NCBI GenBank assembly: GCA_032988165.1 | Contig: JANTQF010000162.1 | Span: forward strand, 1-64,000 | Source of the DNA: Emmonsiellopsis sp. PD_33 | Lineage: Eukaryota; Ascomycota; Eurotiomycetes; Onygenales; Ajellomycetaceae | Direction of reading: 5' to 3' | Length of the DNA: 64,000 nt | In this document: positions 11,701-24,230 of the stretch, one piece after another | Layout of the letters: every line of letters begins with the position of its first letter | How positions within the stretch are numbered: position 1 is the stretch's first letter | Program-made: the position numbers and the translations under genes | The notes under the pieces: model-generated | What the model saw: only the letters and a program-made list of their open reading frames with translations | Databases searched by the model: none | What the model was told of the DNA's origin: nothing

Positions 11701-13800
11701 AAATGCATACTATTTACATCCCTTCTCCTTCCTCCTCGACACATCATTCCAACCGTCCCTTAATTTCCCTAGATATTCCATCCCATCCCATCTCTAAATG
11801 CCGTCCCTGTCCCCATCTCCCCCTCACTCCATCCCTAATTCAAAAATACCCGTACCACCCCCGTAACACATAAACCCACCATACCGTCCCGTCCCGTAAA
11901 CACCCCGTATTGCCAGAAAGATTACCTACCTCCAACAACAAAAACAGCCACGGGGGAAATATTATAAGCCCCATTTTCCATCGTTCTCCATAAAAAAAAG
12001 ATATCTAGGTTAATTACATACATGAAGCTATCGAACCTCACCAGCCGCATGGACAGATATTACTTTTCCCCTCTCTCTTGGCACCCACTACCTCCGTCCT
12101 TCCCTCCCTCCCTCCCTACAATGCAGGCGGGAAAAGGAGCACATCATTAAACCGCCCCATATGAGATATAATGCCCTCTCTCATCAGCGTTGGGGTTGAT
12201 GACGTGAGATGGTGACGTTCATTAACTGGGTTAGGCGTCGTTTGTGTTTCTACGCAAATAGGATGATAGGTAGGATAGCCTGACACAGAGAAACCCACAG
12301 TTGCAGGCAGGCTTTAGCTTTAAGAGCTTTTAGCTTTTCCTTCCTCTATCATATGCAAATGCGGGTCTGAACTGTCTGTCTGTCTGTTCGTCCCATCCCT
12401 AGATGCATAAAAAATGAAGGAAAAAGAGAATATCTCCTAGGGCCCTCTCCATTTTCTTTGCCTCCGTCCCACCTTGACTTTTCAAAATGCGAGTCAGTAA
12501 AATAACTAGATCTGGAAACCTAACAAGAAAAAAGAAGAAGAAGAAGAAGAAGCACAGCCCCCTTGATGAGATCCACACCGGGAACATTTTATTAATTAAG
12601 TTAGTTACTTCCTTTCATCTAGCTTGCGCGGGGAATGTGGGGGCTTTCTTGTTTTCAGTCTAGATAACAAAGCTGGATAGCATCAAATTTAAAAACTGAG
12701 GACGGACATATAGTGTCTACGACTAATATGACTACTAGTACAGCAAAGAACTGGCAGACGAAGAAAACAAAGAATGAAAGAAAGAAAACAAGGGCGGCAG
12801 TGGATGAAATACAGAAGTAGATAGTTGATTTCTCATAAAGAAACCGATTGATTGAACCCGCAAACCACCCTGAGGAAAAGGGATTGGGTTATTTCTAGCG
12901 TTCGGGCTTTTGAAGTAGTAGAGATGGGTTATGTATGCATGTATGCCCGCTTCTTATACTTGCCTTGAATGGATAGGCCGGATGGGGTATATCTAGATGC
13001 AGATGCTGATATAAAACAGCGCTCTTCGGGTTTTGCCGACTTGCACTTCACTTCGTACGGTCTTTTTTTTTAATTTCCTTCTCCCGGAATTGATAGTTAC
13101 CGTATATGCAGAATGGGGGGATGGAAAGAGAGAGAAATGAAATAGTACTAGGGGCGGAACGGACTCAAGAACCATGTGAGAGAGACAGAGAGAGAGAGCT
13201 TCATCCACCGGCAATGATAATTACTAGTCAGTTCGATTAGCTGGCTAACTAGCTTAGCTATGTCAATTATTAGCTGTCCTTCTTTTCTTTTTTCTCACTT
13301 CCCCCTCCTCCCTGCGCATCGCAAGCTAGTTATGTAGGTAGGTAGATACGGCAGCTCTCCTTGGCCTTGCTGCATCCTGCACGGCGTGGAGTTTCACCCC
13401 GCCAATATCATGCCGTTTTGACCATCGGGTTTTTAATATAAAAAAAAATCCCTCATACATCTCTTTATTCAGTTTGGATGGGATAGGATACAACGTATGG
13501 TGGGGGGGTGCGGAATTTCGATGTAACTATGAGACTTGTTCAGTGATGACTGCCATCTTTTCAAGTTGATTCTTTTTTTTTCTTTCTTTTTTTTGCTTTT
13601 TTCCCGTCCAAAATGCCTGAGCACTACAGTCCTGAGATGCAAAGCTAGACGATGGATGAGGCTTAACGGATGATGATGGTGATGATGATGAGCTGGCACG
13701 TCTTACCTTAGAAGACACGACGTTTGGTGCATCTAGCCAACATCATCCCTAGTTATTCGCCATCTCTCTTGGTGATGTAATAGCCGAAACCCAACTGCCT

Positions 13801-13834
13801 AAGCTGGGGGTCACATCATGCTATTCCCCAGCTT
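13801..13834. promoter_or_regulatory. Inverted repeat just upstream of the FTA2-family gene
   Basis: AAGCTGGGG at 13801-13809 pairs with CCCCAGCTT at 13826-13834 around a 16-base spacer, ending 36 bases before the start codon at 13870. It may be an mRNA leader hairpin or a dyad protein site. Confidence 0.3.
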
Positions 13835-13869
13835 GGGTGAAGCTCACTTAGCTACCTATCCTCAGTGCA

Positions 13870-14842
13870 ATGCATGGGACAGACAGCATGCAGAACATCC
13901 CACACGCCGTGGCGGATTCATCTCCGCCCCCTTCCCAGATCACCTTTTCTGATTCCACGAATCCGAGCCCCTATGGTAAATATTTTCCGCTAACATTTCA
14001 GGAAGGGAATACTTTGCTCATACTCTCTGCAGCCATGGACAATCGGGTCATTGACCTTTACCTCTCAACAAAACTCATGGACGACCCCGACGGCATGCAG
14101 GAAAAGAATACAAGACTCCGACAGTTTGTTCACCACGACCAAACGATCCAAAGCGCAGAGTGTCCGCTATCAGAGGATGATGAAACCACACAAGGCATAG
14201 TCTTCAAAGTTGAGATTGAAGGTAACACCTACTGCTTGAAATTGGTGCGTCGAGCTTTCCTCATGTCTTGCAAGGCACATATCAGGAAAACCCTGCTCAT
14301 ATTTGAGATCCTACCTACTGTAGTTCAAGCAATGGACCTGGACACCGACAGTTCCAGTTCGCGAGCGAACCCAAATGCTACACTCACCCTTTGCTTGTGA
14401 AAGCCGAGCATTTGCCCGTCTTATAGACCACGGCCACAACGGCACATGGGCAGTAAAATGCCACGGATGGATGCAGCTGACAGAGCGTCAATTTGCTGTT
14501 CTGGAATCTGCCACAACGACAGCAGCACGAACGCTTAATAACTCTACATGTAGCCAGCAGCAGCCTCTTAGATTTACCTGTACCCGCTGGGCAATAATCA
14601 AAGATTACATCTCGAATCCATTCCGCACCATCGACATTCCCGAGATCAACAGAAAGCTATCTATCCCGAAATCTCTACTCATCAAGCCGGAGGACTTTTA
14701 CCCGCGCAATTTCAGAGAGTCCTTTTTTGTTGATCTCGGAAGCACCCAGACGTACCCGTGTCCGCCGTTCTGGAGTGAATTCAGCTATCGATGGTTTTAT
14801 GAAACTGCTCCTGATTATGTGAGGACGTGGGAAGAAGGCTGA
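13870..14842 (+). CDS. FTA2-family (Sim4 complex) domain protein
   Basis: Two exons, 13870-14244 and 14324-14842, give 297 residues. The 79-base intron has a GTGCGT donor and a TAG acceptor. Splicing rejoins YCLKL to FKQWTWTP and restores one frame; unspliced, the two halves overlap in different frames. The order VFKVEIEGNTYCLKLF ... SPFACESRAFARLIDHG ... WAVKCHGWMQL matches the fungal FTA2 (kinetochore Sim4 complex subunit) domain, a family with kinase-like strand and helix spacing but no HRD or DFG motif here. In S. pombe Fta2 belongs to the inner kinetochore; fungal genomes also hold divergent paralogues of unknown role, so a kinetochore function is not certain. The C-terminal 90 residues include the DFYPRNFRESFFVDLGS stretch. 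It converges on the RGG-protein gene. Confidence 0.72.
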
Positions 14843-15405
14843 GTGGATGGGTGACTGAGTCCCTTTAGCATGCAGTTTAATTGCTATATTCCATACCCAC
14901 TTCCCTACATACATACACACCACAGAACCAAACCAGTCCTTTTGCCTACTAAAGCAAAACAAACAAGAATAAGACCAAGTATAAGACTGAAGTTTCCCAT
15001 AGCATAGCATAGCATACATACATAAGTAAATAAACTACAACCAAATCCAACCAACCAACCAACCAACCATACCATTCCATCTTAAAATCTCAATAACCCA
15101 CACTCCTATCCGCTTTTTTCGCCTTCTTTCCCATCCAATACGCAACAAACAAAGCATGAGTTTATAAAAAAAATACATGGAGAGAACCAACCAACCAACC
15201 AGTTAAGAACCCATAGGACGTTGAAAAAAACGAAGGAAACAAGCGAAAAAAAAAAAAAAAGAACGTTGGTATAAATAATCACGAGAAAAGACTAAACATA
15301 AACGTCGCCTAATCCGCAGCGTTGGCAACACATATGTACATACACCGTACGTGGAAGACCCCTCCCTTTCATCCCCCCCTACTTAAGCAACCGAACCAAA
15401 CCCCT
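14843..15405. other. Convergent intergenic region
   Basis: This holds the 3' flanks of the FTA2-family and RGG-protein genes. It has an (AACC)n-like run near 15045-15066 with a second copy near 15188-15200, and an A-rich block near 15245-15260. No gene is seen. Confidence 0.5.
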
Positions 15406-18370
15406 TTAATACCCCTGCGGTGGCGCATGTTGCTGCTGCCCCTGCTGCTGGCCCTGATGCTGATGTTGATGCTGCGGTGGATATTGACTCTGATGCTGCT
15501 GATGCGGATACTGGTGTCCTGGCGGCGGGGGTGGAGGCGGAGGTCCATAATACCCTGGGTGATAAACTGGCATGCCGGGATGGGGCCCAACAGGCGCATG
15601 CATATATTGCGGTGGAGGTGGGGGCCCGTGCGATGGGTGCGGAGCCATGTGCTGCGGATACGGCGGTGGATGGTGATATGTCATGCCTGGAGGTGGTGGT
15701 AGTTGCTGCGGCGCGGAGGAGAAGGGGTCTGGTAGTTCGTTTAGGTGCGGGATGGAGGGGTAACGGGAGGAGGAAGCTGGGAGGAGGCGGCGGGGAATGC
15801 TAGGGAGGTTGCGCTGGGAGGGTGGTGGTTGCTGTGGCTGTGGCGGTCCGGGCTGTTGGTGATGGGAGGGGGGTGGCAGGCCAGGCTGGGGTGGTGGAAG
15901 AAAGGCGCGGGGGTCTGTGGGCATTATTTGGCCAGGAACAGGTTGAGGGAGGATTGTTCGGTGGAGATTGCGGGCGAGTTGTTCGGGCCGTTGATGGGAG
16001 AGGAGGGGTGGGTGAGGGGGGTGTTGTTGCTGGTGTGCTTGTAGATCTTGTGTGACACCGGGGAGGTTCCGCAAGGGCGCAAGCTGTGGCGGATGTAGGG
16101 GCGGTCCGTAAAGAGGTTGCGGTGGTCCCCGGCCGAAATTCCCTATCGCAGCTTCGGCAAGGGCGTTTAGAGCAGCAGGCGCTTCTTCAGGCTTTACCGG
16201 AACAGTCTTTTCCCCTCCATGACGGTCTTCCTGCTGGCACAGTTCCGTTAACGCCTCCGTGAGCTGCGATATTCTGTCATTATTGGCAATCGGGGCGCGA
16301 GCTTCTTCGGTCATCCTTTTGATTTGGGGAGAGATATCGTTCTCGATCTTTGCCCGCTGGATAAAATCATCCCACCCGGACGCAGCACGCGCGTACAAGG
16401 CGGCGCCCTCAGGGTCCCGCACAAAGGAACTATTGAATCCGCGGACGAAACGGCGGGACTTTGGTTTATCTGTTTCTGATCCCGATTCGTCGGCCTGGAA
16501 AGTATTGTTAGAATTTTGCGCTTATAGTAGCGGCTCCAGATTTGATTTACCTCAGTATGATCATCGTCCTCTGCCCGGCGGCGCTGCTCAACACAGGCCA
16601 TGTAGCCCCCTTGCGCGGCAAGGAGATGTTCCTTTCGAATATGGCGAGTTTTGTCCTACCAGAGTTAGGCCGTATTCCCCAAGACGACAAGACAGTAGGT
16701 ATACTTACATGGAAATTAGTATTAACTCTATCATTGTTCGTCTCGAAGAGGATATCTGCAGCCTTCATCTTCCATTTCTTCTCGTGTTCAATGATATCCA
16801 GTCTCTGCTGTAGCCTATCCTGAAGCTCTGCCATGACCTGCTCATATTCCGGCACCGACATGTGCGCTTTGGAGTCCTTGATGAGTTTGTTCTCTGACCG
16901 CGTGGCGATGACGGCAAGCGCCGTCCGTTGAGCAGCCGCCACTCGTCGAAACACCTTTTCTAGCTCCTTTTGCCGTTCACGAAGCTGTTTGACGACCGGG
17001 CTAGGCGACAGCGACATGTCTCGTTCAATTGGTTGCAGTCGACTCCCGCGACCTCCCCTTCCGGAACCACGGCCGCGGCCCCCTCTGCCACGACCACGCG
17101 TCCAACCCCCTCTACCCCTAGCCCGTCCTCTAAACCCACCCCGTCCCCTGCCTCTGCCGGGCCCGACGCTGGGTACTGTACTGCTAGACAATTCTGCAGT
17201 TTCTGATTGAGTTGGGGCAGGGGAGGCTGAAACCTCTGACGGCGTGGCCTCCTGTGCAACTGAGGCGGACTCTACTTCCACTGACTGAGATGCTGAACGG
17301 ATCTCAGGGGTATCGTCGAGATGTGGAGCCAGTCTCCTGGGTCCAGCTGTTGACGTGAGTGGGCCCGCATTCTCGTTACCATCCTCATTGCCACTACCAT
17401 GAGGTGCTGGGGACTCCAGGCTGGGGCTGGGGTCCGGGTTTTCCATTTTCAGCTTCTTGCTGCCAGGATTGGGGTCACCCGCCGGGTGGTCGCCTTTATT
17501 GTTGCTGGAAGAATTCCGTTTCCTCCGAGTCAACGGGCTCGTTTGTTTACTAGCGGGAGCGCTAGTAGGTGCTTCTGTTTTTGCGACGCTGGCTCTTCTT
17601 CTTCTGCCCGAGCTTGCACCTTCTGATTTTGCAGGTTCCTCGAAGGAGGTGCCTTCTTCCGTCTTGGATCCCGAACTTCGACGTCGTCGAGAGGATCCCT
17701 CTAGAACTGAAGCATCCGTGTAGGTGGATTTGAATGAAGTTGATTGCGAGTCGATATTGGGCTGAGTAGCGGTGGATTTGGGCGAAGAAACCTTATCTCC
17801 GCTCTCTGCTGCATCCGAGCCAACATGTATCTCATGGGCAGTGTTGAAGTCGGGTTGTTTGATTTCAGATTCATTAGCTTCCTCTGACACACCATGGAAC
17901 TTGGACAAAATCCTCGCAGACTGGCGCGTCGCCCGCGGCGATTGGAGCTCAGAAGATAGCTGATTGTTGTTATCAGCCATCATCTCCTCCTTGGTCCTTC
18001 TGGGCCTCTTCTTCCGCGGAGGCGTGTGCGGATCCGAGTGAGATCTCTGGTGCAGACGGCCATCATGGTCATGATTAATGCTGCTGCTGCCGCGGCCATT
18101 GACTGAAGTTGAACGTCCACTGTGAGCACCACGACCACCCCTCCCGCGAGCTCGTGACCGCGACCCGCCACGGCCTCCTCCCACACCGTTACTGCTGCCG
18201 CGCGATCGGCTGGACGACGGGGTTGCTGAAGCTGGAACATTGGCGGTTAACAGGAGGTGCTGCTCGCTGCCGCGCTCCTGGCAGTAATACTCACTCTGGG
18301 GAGGCACCACTTCGGATGATGCACTGGCCAACTCGTGGCGCTGGTCTAGCTTCCGTTTTAGCCCAGACAT
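15406..18370 (-). CDS. RGG-box and Pro/Gln-rich nuclear-type protein, unknown function
   Basis: Three exons (16709-18370, 16551-16655, 15406-16494) give 951 residues. Introns are 53 and 56 bases, with GTAAGT/GTAAAT donors and CTAAC branch points. Residues 60-84 and 405-444 are Arg/Gly repeats of RGG-box type, often RNA-binding and methylated. A strong basic signal PPRKKRPRRTKEEM lies near 118-130. Residues about 460-535 are predicted to be helical and charged (KQLRERQKELEKVF, QDRLQQRLDIIEHEKKW), probably a coiled coil. A conserved-looking block around the second intron (HIRKEHLLAAQGGYMACVEQRRR, then SGWDDFIQRAKIENDISPQIKRM) is the only globular-looking part. The last 250 residues are Pro/Gln/His-rich. 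I do not recognise the family. Start chosen at the ATG at 18370; an in-frame TTG lies just upstream. Confidence 0.8.
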
Positions 18371-20818
18371 GTTGGGCAAGATATAATATTACTTCCGTAT
18401 ATCTCTTGTATCCTTCCGAGCAGCTGGGAGAGGGTGGATCAGCACACGTGACTGCGTAGTGTAAATTTTAAACGCAGGATTCGCCAGGTAGATGGTTGCA
18501 GAGGTGTAACAAACAGAGCAGAGAGATAGAGAGGGAGAGTAAAAGAAGAGTGAGGTGAAAAGTAAACAGTGGGAGAAATCGGGTCAACAATCCACCTTTC
18601 AGGCAATAATAATAATAATAATAAGGTGGCTGGCTACCATCAACACCGCAGTTGGCAACAACACAGCGTGTGGTGTTTTGCAAGCAGCAAAAGTGAATGG
18701 CAGATTGGGAGGGGGGACAACAGAAAGTGAAACACAAAATGAACAACAAGAAAGAGATGAAACAAGGATAACAACAACACGCAAATACAAGTAGAGACAG
18801 AAGGGAAGAGAGAGACGGGGTAGGGCAGGGGAGAAATAGAAGAAGAACCAACCCGCAAACAAACAAGATATTCTATCTCTTGTTGCTTGGGTCTAGTTGG
18901 GGTCCAAGAGAATAATAACCATCACCAATCAACCATCCCCGTCAAGACAGACAAGACAGGCAGGATAGATTTGAGGTTGGTTCCAATTATTAGTTGGCTC
19001 CAAGGCGAGGATAGCAAGATGGATTAATAAAAACAGGACAAAGAAGACTTGATTTTCCTCACGTTATGATTGGATGCAGAATAGCGGCGAACTTTTTCTC
19101 CCCCTTCTCCCAACTAATAAAAGCCTGGTGGAGTTGGATGCTGGATAGCCTGGCCCCATCAAACCGTGTTAAAACGGGGGTGTAGGGTGTGATCGAGATG
19201 TGATGGTAGAATGCAGGAAATAGAGGGAGGAAGTAAGAAAAGACTTGAAGTGTGGAGATGGGATGGTTATGAAAGGAAGAAGAAGAAGAAGATTTGAAGG
19301 CAAAAAAAGCAAATTACAGTTGTATGTGGCCCAAACATCTCGCGCAGCACAGGGCTTGTAGTAAACAGGACATGGACTGCAGAGAATGAATACAGCAAAA
19401 AGGAAATGGCAAACTCACCCTGCTGCAATCCCTCTGATCTCCTTTTCTTTCTCCTTTCCCCTCCTTATTCTCTGGTTATGAGGATGAAGATGGATGTTTA
19501 GATGCAACTAAGATCGAGGTTCAAGTCGCGGGAGAAAAATTTGTCCAGCAAAGAAAAAGGAAAACGCTCGGAGGCGGTCGGTCGCCGTATTGTACGGTAC
19601 GTACGGTACGGTCCACCCACGCAGCGCCTTGTGTTAGTCAGGCGCTGGAGGGGCGCTGATTGGCTGTCTGGGCGGCGGCTGGGTTTAAGGTTGGTGGGCG
19701 GTTACGCGAGGAAGTTTATTTGCGGTGGGGATTATTGTATTTTTGGTATCGCGTTACAGGAAGGATGAGATGCTAATAATAATGGGGGAGTCTGACTGTA
19801 CGGAGTATTCAGCTCGAAGGAGTTGATAATCTCTCCGGACTATTCTATGGAGTTACCCCATGGCAAGGTCAAAGAAACCGTGGATAAAGGAAAACAACAG
19901 GAGATTGGAAGAAAGAAAGGGACAACAAAAAAGGCAGGGAAACCTGGGGAAACTAACTACTCATAGTACTAGTACTAGTAGTGATGGAATGAGGCTGGGG
20001 TCTAGGTTACACATTATCACTTCATCTTCTTCCTGTAGGCTGGGACCCGGCATATGTAAATGTACCCCGTGCATTCTCATAGACTGTTCAGTGGCTAGGT
20101 GTTGGTGGTGCAAGGCATGCAAGGCATACTATGTAGCTATCTATAGAAAGAGAAGCTGTCTTGTCTGTCTGTATCTACTAGTTTACAGAGAATAACAGTC
20201 CCTCAAAGAGGGCACATGGTAATAATTTGAGGACAGAGGGATATACACATTATGTCTGTGTTGGTTAATAGTAACTACTCAATAGAGTATGTTTCCTTGT
20301 TTTTATTTTTGTATGTACCATCCCAATGCCTTCAATCACATATCTACATCCATGCTACTAGTAGTATCTATATTATATCCCACTCGCCCCACAGAAAAGA
20401 AAGGAGATGAAAAGGGAAAAGCACTGGGTTTTATTGCAGGTCCAAAGAATAAATAAAATAATAATAAAGATATCCGCCCAACCCAAGCCTAGAAAGCCCG
20501 TTTGCGCACTCCATACTAGCTACCCAGAACGCATAAAGCAAAAGGCGAAGGTAAACCCCCCCCCCCCTCCAAACAAGCCAGAGATGACTATAGCAAAAGG
20601 AATATATATATACCAGTGAGTGGAATGTAGAGAAGGGGAATTAAAAAATAAAAAGAGGAAGAGGAAGAACAAGAAAGAGAGCGAAAGAACCCTTATCGCC
20701 AACGGTATCGTATGTATATCCCGACAAACAAACCCCTTTCGTACCCCTATTTGACCATAACCACCCACCCGAACCGGCCTCCGTTAGAAAAAAGAAAGAA
20801 AGAAAGAAACCCCACTCC
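18371..20818. other. Intergenic region upstream of the RGG-protein gene
   Basis: This 2.4 kb contains the RGG-gene promoter and the 3' flank of the next gene. It holds an ATT/AAT trinucleotide run near 18605-18625, a GAA run near 19278-19291, the shared 16-bp GTACG motif at 19597-19612, a CCAAT-type box (ATTGGCT) near 19659, and a C10 run near 20555. I see no coding gene. Confidence 0.5.
19597..19612. promoter_or_regulatory. Second copy of the GTACGTACGGTACGGT motif
   Basis: It matches 8751-8766 base for base. It lies about 1.2 kb upstream of the RGG-protein start. Both copies are followed within about 25 bases by a CAGGCGC block. The shared element suggests a common regulator or a small dispersed repeat. 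Confidence 0.35.
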
Positions 20819-22612
20819 TCACCCCGCCCCTCCCACATCACCTTTACTACTCTTCCTCCTCCCATAATCCACCCAACTACCCCGCGTCCCCGCCGCCAGC
20901 ACAAACCCAGGAATCGGAAGCGCCATCCGCCCTCCTACCCCCCTAACCCCCAATCCCAATCCCAATCCCCCAATCTCATCCCCACCCCCATTCATATCCC
21001 TACCTACATCTTCCACACTGTCATCCGCTCCCAACCCCGCATCCAACCCCCCCTCCATCTCCAAATCCACCGTTCTTGCTAACGGACTGCTCGGTCCCAA
21101 TCCCATCACGGACCCGCAGCCCGAGCCGGGCAGCGATGAAAAGGACCCGGACTTAATCCTGTTCAGCGCGTTCTTGCTAATCGTCTGGCCAGCGGCAGGT
21201 GAGGCGGTGACGACTGTCCCGCGCGTAGTGCCTGGAGGGGGGCCGGGGCTGCTCGATCGGAAAAGCGGGTGGATGTGTTCTTCGAAGGAGTGGGCGCGTT
21301 GGCGGGTGGCGTCAGGCGGGAATTTTGGTGGAGGGAGGGGTTTGTTGGTGTAGTGGTGGCTGTACTGGTGGGAGGTTTTGGGGCGGGGTGGAGGAGAGGG
21401 GGAAGGAGGAGACCCCGGTGATAATGGGGGGTGTGCAAATGAGCGGGAGGTGGAGGTGGAGGTGGAATTGGAATTGGAGGTGGGGTTGGAGTTGGAGTTG
21501 GCGTGCGAAAAGGAGAAGGAGGTTAAGGTGGGGGAGGCGGGAAGCATAGGGTCTTCGTGGGGTGTTCGCGGAGGCGGCAGGGGATAAGATCTTGTAGGGG
21601 GCACGATGGTAGTGGCGGTGCTTGCGAAGGAAGAGGTGCGGCTAGCGCGGTTGGGTGTGGCTTTGTTGTTGTGGTGGTTATTGTTGGTGGTACGGATTGA
21701 GCTGTTGGGTTGGGATTTAATAGAGGACGCCTTGTGGTTCAGATTGGATTGTAGAAGTGTTTCGTAGATCTCCTGCGGGACGTTTGATGTGTCCCATTGA
21801 TCGAAGGTGTATTCTTGTTCATGAGGGTTACTACCACAAGCGCAGTCAGGAGCATGCGTTTTGGTAGGTTGGTGTTTATGTATTGGAATATGTTGTTGAT
21901 GAAGCGGAAGTGGGTATGGGACCTTAGACGCGCCTGGCCATTGACCAGAATAGGAGGATGCTTTGGAGCCCTTTCGCTCTGGATTATACTGCGAAGTTGC
22001 CGGAGTGCTAGGCGGATGTTGGTGCGAAGATGCGATAGTCTGAACGGCAACCGATCTCTTTGTTGTCGCATTGAATAATCGTATTTTCGAATGGAAAAAA
22101 TCGGACGTGTTGGATTTAAAGTGGGAGACGGAATCGCAATGTAGCCGGGGTTTGTAATTTGGTGGCAATGCTAAGCAGATATAGAACAAGGCCTGGGAAA
22201 CAATAGCAACGGCCCATATCCCGCTCCAGGCGTTATATAGACCATGCGTGCGGCGCTGGGGTTTCGTGCTGTTCCTACCGTGGAGCCGCGAACCACTCTG
22301 TCGAAGAGCAACTATCGTGACTATGAAGGAGATGAAGAGAACCCCGCCCAAAAGGATAAACCCAATCCCTCTCCACGATTTCCAAAACTGTCCATCTCTT
22401 GCGCTGTCCCTGGTAAACGAGACGACCAACAGGCCCAGAACTATGACGCTGATGATGGTTAACACCATGCCCGTGTATGGAAGAAGTCCGCTGTGGGCAA
22501 CTGCATGGGCGAACGATGCAGCGAATATACCATTGACAACGGTTGAGATCATGGTGCATACAATCGACGAGCCGCCAAGGAAGTATACGACAGTAGACCG
22601 CCGCATCTTCAT
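20819..22612 (-). CDS. Four-helix membrane protein with long disordered tail
   Basis: A single exon encodes 597 residues. Four hydrophobic segments occupy about 8-30, 47-66, 83-102 and 130-150. After VSQALFYICLALPPNYKPRLHCD the chain becomes hydrophilic and low-complexity, about 440 residues rich in Ser, Pro, Thr and Asn, with Pro clusters (PLPPPKFPP, SPPSPSPPPRP) that could bind SH3 domains, then a Gly-rich end. The pattern suggests a plasma-membrane or vacuolar protein with a cytosolic regulatory tail. I do not recognise a named family. The start is the ATG at 22612; a longer frame begins only with TTG. The coding strand shifts from C-rich to G-rich near 21130. It diverges from the small gene at 24231. 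Confidence 0.78.
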   Translation of the reverse strand: MKMRRSTVVYFLGGSSIVCTMISTVVNGIFAASFAHAVAHSGLLPYTGMVLTIISVIVLGLLVVSFTRDSARDGQFWKSWRGIGFILLGGVLFISFIVTIVALRQSGSRLHGRNSTKPQRRTHGLYNAWSGIWAVAIVSQALFYICLALPPNYKPRLHCDSVSHFKSNTSDFFHSKIRLFNATTKRSVAVQTIASSHQHPPSTPATSQYNPERKGSKASSYSGQWPGASKVPYPLPLHQQHIPIHKHQPTKTHAPDCACGSNPHEQEYTFDQWDTSNVPQEIYETLLQSNLNHKASSIKSQPNSSIRTTNNNHHNNKATPNRASRTSSFASTATTIVPPTRSYPLPPPRTPHEDPMLPASPTLTSFSFSHANSNSNPTSNSNSTSTSTSRSFAHPPLSPGSPPSPSPPPRPKTSHQYSHHYTNKPLPPPKFPPDATRQRAHSFEEHIHPLFRSSSPGPPPGTTRGTVVTASPAAGQTISKNALNRIKSGSFSSLPGSGCGSVMGLGPSSPLARTVDLEMEGGLDAGLGADDSVEDVGRDMNGGGDEIGGLGLGLGVRGVGGRMALPIPGFVLAAGTRGSWVDYGRRKSSKGDVGGAG

Positions 22613-24230
22613 CACGCGCGCTGGATAACTGCAGAGCTGCAAGAAGGTCAAGGAGTGGTTCCCACGAGATCGAGATGTGTGGTATCTAGAACAGAAACAC
22701 TTTCCACTCTGCCGCGCTTCACAACGATTGCGCGCTGGTAAGGCTCAAAAGCCGTCAAGCCCGGCGGCGCACAGGATGGTCTAGGACGAGGTGTTATTTT
22801 TCAACATAGAGTTTAATAAATAAACAAATAAACAAATAAACAATAGAAGTAGAAAAGGTTATAAGCCCACAAAGAGCAGACACGGGATTCCTACATGAAG
22901 AGCGCAGCACAACAAACGCGCGATAGAAAATGCCGCTTCAAAACAAAAACAACTGAAAAGAGATGAAACAAGCAACATCGGAGGCCGCCATGTGGGACAG
23001 GCAGGAGTTTATAAAAACCAACTCGGCTGCGTTGGGGGGACGGGTTTCAATTTCGGCGTACAGCCGCTGCACGAACGATACACGGGGAGGGGGAAATGGA
23101 AACAAGGGCAAACAAAGAGGAACGAGGCCATTGATCCGGAAACATGGGGAAGTAGAACCATCAGCCCCCAACTATGAACGCAGTTGGCCGGCCGCTTTCA
23201 GCAAACAGGGAGTGAGAGACATAGGATGCGCGTCATCTAAATCCCTTCGAGGCCTGCGCCGTGAGTATTCTTGCCAGTCCAGGGGAGGGGCTGTCGCCCT
23301 GTTGACGGTTGAAACAGGCAGCCAGGGGAGATGGCAAGGAGGACCAGTTGTCAGATTTCAGGAACAGTGAAGTCAGAATCCTGGCAATTGGGAGAGGGAC
23401 ATAGTCTAGATGAGGCGATCCTGTTATTTGCCCATCCGACTCCTCGTCTGGATGCCAGGGGAAGCGACGTATAATAGCCGGCCCAGACGATCCGCGATGC
23501 TAATAGCGATGATATCAACGAGGATGAGGATGGGGACGGAAGCCTCGTCAACTGTCTCGTGGGACCTGAGAACTGGTTCGCTATCATATCTGCCAACCCG
23601 CAAACTGGGATATCGTGCCCACGGTTGGGGGTCGAAGCAAGACATGGGGATGTCGCCATCAAGGGCGGATATGGGTTCCTGTTCCTGTGTGAGCGTTGAC
23701 AAAAAGCGAGATTCAACCCAGGATCTCAACGGCACGGCCAATTCCAGTTCCAGCCCAGCCCAGCGGGGCCGATGGCTGATTCTTATGACGATATGATATC
23801 CCGCTAAGGACAGGGAAGATAAAACGCCACGGGAGCATGGTGGCCGTGGAGGGGTGGCAATCCATGTCCCACATGTTCTATCGTCCAGTCTTGAATAATC
23901 AGACAGTTCATGATGCTTGGATTGGGGCAGACAGTCTGGAGTCGCGTGGTGGGAGAATCAGACGCCGGCAAAAACTTGTTTGTCTCGCGTTCCTGGACGC
24001 GGTTGCAGATTATCTCGCTGGATGATGTCATTTCTCCCCAGGAACATTGAACCTTGCGATGACTAGACATTTTTTTCATCTTTGTTTCTTCTTGTCTTTG
24101 CTCTCTTCGTACTATCTCTTTCGTCTTCACTGATAAATACCACCCTTAAATCCGTCGGTTTTTGAGACGTATTTTCCTCTTCTGTCTTTGAGATACACCC
24201 CCCCCAATTCTCCCACTCTCTATATCAACC
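22613..24230. other. Divergent intergenic region
   Basis: This 1.6 kb lies between two gene starts. The last 200 bases before 24231 are a CT-rich leader (TTTCATCTTTGTTTCTTC type), usual for a fungal transcription start zone. An AAATAAACAAATAAACAAATAAACA repeat sits near 22816-22841. No gene is seen. Confidence 0.5.

Larger units (their letters stand above)
8208..13869. other. Large divergent intergenic region
   Basis: This 5.7 kb separates the kinase and FTA2-family genes, which point away from each other. The part nearest the kinase (8.2-9.7 kb) is GC-balanced and contains the perfect palindrome at 8745-8764; the rest is AT-rich with many CT and GA tracts, a GAA run near 12530-12552 and a CTCCGTACGGAG palindrome near 10709. 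Open frames here (for example 9370-9741) have no recognisable domain. Long leaders or non-coding transcripts are possible; none is demonstrated. Confidence 0.5.

Noticed and set aside
20000..24000. Secondary-metabolite or effector gene cluster
   Set aside because: I looked for polyketide synthase, peptide synthetase, cytochrome P450 and transporter motifs across the window and found none.
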